Assembly: GCA_028820655.1 (NCBI GenBank)
Contig: JAPPIK010000011.1
Span: 145,732-209,731 of the forward strand
Reading direction: 5' to 3'
Source of the DNA: Candidatus Poribacteria bacterium
Lineage (GTDB): Bacteria > Poribacteria > WGA-4E > JAJDTR01
DNA length: 64,000 nucleotides
Shown: piece after piece, positions 62,113-64,000 of the stretch
Numbering within the stretch: the stretch's first letter is position 1
Layout: each line of letters opens with the position of its first letter
The notes under the pieces: model-generated
What the model was told of the DNA's origin: nothing
The model's database searches: none
The model's input: the letters and a program-made list of their open reading frames with translations, nothing else
Program-made: the position numbers and the translations under genes

Positions 62113-64000
62113 CTACTGCCCCTGAGTCAAGTCAGCCGTGTTCCACAGCAGAGCAGTGCCATCGCGCGACCCCGTTACAAGTGTTTTTCCGTCCGGCGAG
62201 AACGCCACGGCGAAGACTGCATCTCCGTGCCCATGACGCAAGGTGATATTCCGGTTGATCGAAGAATCCCAAAGTTCAATCGTTCTATGCATTCCCATCA
62301 CAAGTATCCTGCCGTCCGGCGAAAACGCGATAGAGAACGCGCCTAACTCTGTCTCTTTCCGTAGTGTCGCTGTGTTATTCTCTTTGGAGATGTCCCATAG
62401 CATTAGCCCATCCTCTGAACCCGCGGCAACCATTGCCCCATCGGGCGAGAAAGCGACTGAGATACTATAAGATTCCAGCAGCGTGGCGACACTCGTTCCT
62501 GTTTCGGTATCAAACAACCTTACGCCATCCTTCGACCTCACAGCAACCAACTTACCGTCGGGCGAAAATATACCGGAGGCGCCCATCAAAGTATCCGCCT
62601 CAATTTCATGGAGCCCCTGTCGTCTCAAGACTTGCCATGGGTTGGGCGGCATTGTCCATACTTTTACCATTCCGCGTGAGGGCTCGTCCGCGCCTAGTGC
62701 TCCCACAGCGAGCATCGTACCATCGGGTGAGTACGTGAGGGATACGATCCCGCCGCCGTGACCGCGTAACATTGCCACTCTTCGTCCACTCTTGACATCC
62801 GACAGTTGGACCGTCCCATCGGACCTGCCTAAGGCGCGATTCGTCCCATCGGGCGAGTATGCCACAGACCAAGCATTTGTCTTGCGTTCCGGAGAGGCGG
62901 GTTGTTCTGTCCTGGTGTCCCAGAACCGAACTGTCCAATCTCTCAACGTCGCTGCAAGTGTATTCCCATCTGGCGAAAGTGCTATTGTGGTAATTCGCTC
63001 CGTATGCCCTCCTACGGTCGCGATGTTTTCACGAGTGGAGACTTCCCATAATTTCACTGCTCCGTCCGTGCCGCCAAAGCGATCGGTATTCGCTGACGCG
63101 AGCATCTTGCTGTCAGGAGAAAACGTGACCGCGCCGATATAGCCCTCATGCTCAAGCGTAACGACTCTCTTCTTCGTGGAAGCTGCCCACAATATGATTC
63201 CGTCAAGTGACGCCACACCAAGCATAGTTCCATCTGGGGAATATGATACCGCGTGTACATCATTCGTGTGCTCAAGTGTGGCGATGTTTGTCTCTGTGGA
63301 GACTTCCCAAAGTTTAACCTGATTGGATTCTACGGTAGCCAGTATTGCACCATCAGGTGAGAACGCCACAGACTTAACGTTACTGGTGTGCCTTAATGTA
63401 GCGATATCTTTTCCGGTCGCTATCTCCCACAGTTTGACGGTCGCGTCCTCCGCCCCTGAAGCAAGGGTGTTTCCGTCAAGTGAAAATGCCACAGAGAAGA
63501 TCGGTCCCTTATGCCCTTGTAGTGTAGCCAAGTGTCCCCTGGCGTAGACATCCCAGAGTGTGATCTCATCCCGCGCTCCGAACGCAAGGATTTTACCAGT
63601 GGGCGAAAATGCGAGAGCATCAACACCATACGCGGGTCCAGGTCGAAAGAGTGAGTCGATCCGTTGGCCGGTTTCAACATCCCATAGTTGAACCGCTCCA
63701 TACCCCGTCCCGGCAGCAAGTATCATTCCGTCCGGCGAGTACGCTACAGATCTGATTAGCATGGTGCGTTCAACGTTGAGCAGGGCAAGTTCGTCTGCCG
63801 TCGCCACGTCATAAATCCAGATGCCGATTCCGCTCGCAACTGCAAGGTGTTTTCCATCCCGTGAGAAAGCCACTGCTCGGTCTGAACCGCCGAGTACCCC
63901 TTTACCCAAACGCAAAATAGCGCTGTCGGGCAATTCCCATGTGCGGACATCTTGTTGACTTTTAACTGGCGGATTTTGGGGGTCGGCTCCGTGTGGGTGC
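62113..64000 (-). CDS. Large WD40-repeat protein (N terminus beyond the window)
   Basis: The minus-strand frame stays open to base 64000, so the start lies outside. At least 606 residues contain about 14 WD40 units such as VAFSPDGKTLVTGSRDGT and VAFSLDGNTLASGAEDATV, each near 42 residues, enough for two seven-bladed propellers. Before the first unit the sequence reads VRTWELPDSAILRLGKG, a leader typical of this type of WD40 protein. Probably a scaffold; secretion cannot be judged without the N terminus. Confidence 0.85.
   Translation of the reverse strand, partial: HPHGADPQNPPVKSQQDVRTWELPDSAILRLGKGVLGGSDRAVAFSRDGKHLAVASGIGIWIYDVATADELALLNVERTMLIRSVAYSPDGMILAAGTGYGAVQLWDVETGQRIDSLFRPGPAYGVDALAFSPTGKILAFGARDEITLWDVYARGHLATLQGHKGPIFSVAFSLDGNTLASGAEDATVKLWEIATGKDIATLRHTSNVKSVAFSPDGAILATVESNQVKLWEVSTETNIATLEHTNDVHAVSYSPDGTMLGVASLDGIILWAASTKKRVVTLEHEGYIGAVTFSPDSKMLASANTDRFGGTDGAVKLWEVSTRENIATVGGHTERITTIALSPDGNTLAATLRDWTVRFWDTRTEQPASPERKTNAWSVAYSPDGTNRALGRSDGTVQLSDVKSGRRVAMLRGHGGGIVSLTYSPDGTMLAVGALGADEPSRGMVKVWTMPPNPWQVLRRQGLHEIEADTLMGASGIFSPDGKLVAVRSKDGVRLFDTETGTSVATLLESYSISVAFSPDGAMVAAGSEDGLMLWDISKENNTATLRKETELGAFSIAFSPDGRILVMGMHRTIELWDSSINRNITLRHGHGDAVFAVAFSPDGKTLVTGSRDGTALLWNTADLTQGQ

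Overview
The window reads as chromosomal DNA of a Candidatus Poribacteria-like bacterium, or a close relative in the sponge-associated or marine uncultured groups. This is an inference from gene content; there is no rRNA or other phylogenetic marker. The support is several phytanoyl-CoA dioxygenase (PhyH) genes, two DUF6785-type membrane proteins, Gfo/Idh/MocA dehydrogenases, a sulfatase-like hydrolase, ankyrin and long WD40 proteins, and intergenic spaces full of short palindromic and degenerate repeats. Coding density is moderate and I see no tRNA, rRNA or CRISPR array.

Layout. 1-2599 (minus): the 5' part of a secreted GH32 glycosidase and a polytopic DUF6785-type protein. 2748-5203 (minus): a likely defence or conflict patch made of a SLATT/DUF4231 protein, a PIN nuclease and an OLD-like AAA ATPase; the last two are tightly coupled. 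5342-24456: a carbohydrate and small-molecule catabolic region with Gfo/Idh oxidoreductases, a DUF3500 protein, a zinc alcohol dehydrogenase, an NHL propeller, a GH127-like enzyme, tandem PhyH genes, an aldo/keto reductase, a second DUF6785-type protein, tandem ankyrin genes, a sugar isomerase-like TIM barrel and a sulfatase-family protein with threonine at the nucleophile position. 24735-25742: MazG-like and NUDIX proteins.

25965-41679 is an expanded membrane cluster of the MoxR/DUF58 type: a double-VWA protein, five paralogous GPDPase_memb-like proteins, DUF4129, DUF4350, MoxR and DUF58, with a PhyH and a HAD phosphatase in the middle. Its usual companions SpoIIM and RDD appear only at 57552-59591. 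Between the halves lies the main discovery of the window: a complete type I Zorya anti-phage operon, zorA-zorB-zorC-zorD (41721-50029). It starts 41 bases after DUF58 and is closed by a repeat element beginning 2 bases after the zorD stop. ZorA carries a perfect 186-bp tandem duplication in its coiled-coil tail. Downstream follow a 2.1-kb gene-free stretch with a consensus sigma-70 promoter and hairpins (possible small RNA), an ECF sigma-TM-WD40 fusion broken at a run of seven G, another PhyH and a UPF0175/PIN toxin-antitoxin pair.

The right end (59743-64000) holds two lipoproteins, a decayed partial copy of one of them, a WD40 fragment and a large WD40 protein running off the window. How the genes work together: the Zorya proteins should form a membrane ion-driven motor (ZorAB) feeding cytoplasmic effectors (ZorC, ZorD). 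The AAA/PIN module and the UPF0175/PIN pair are further conflict systems. The remaining membrane cluster probably acts in envelope-associated chaperone or protein-assembly functions typical of MoxR-VWA systems.
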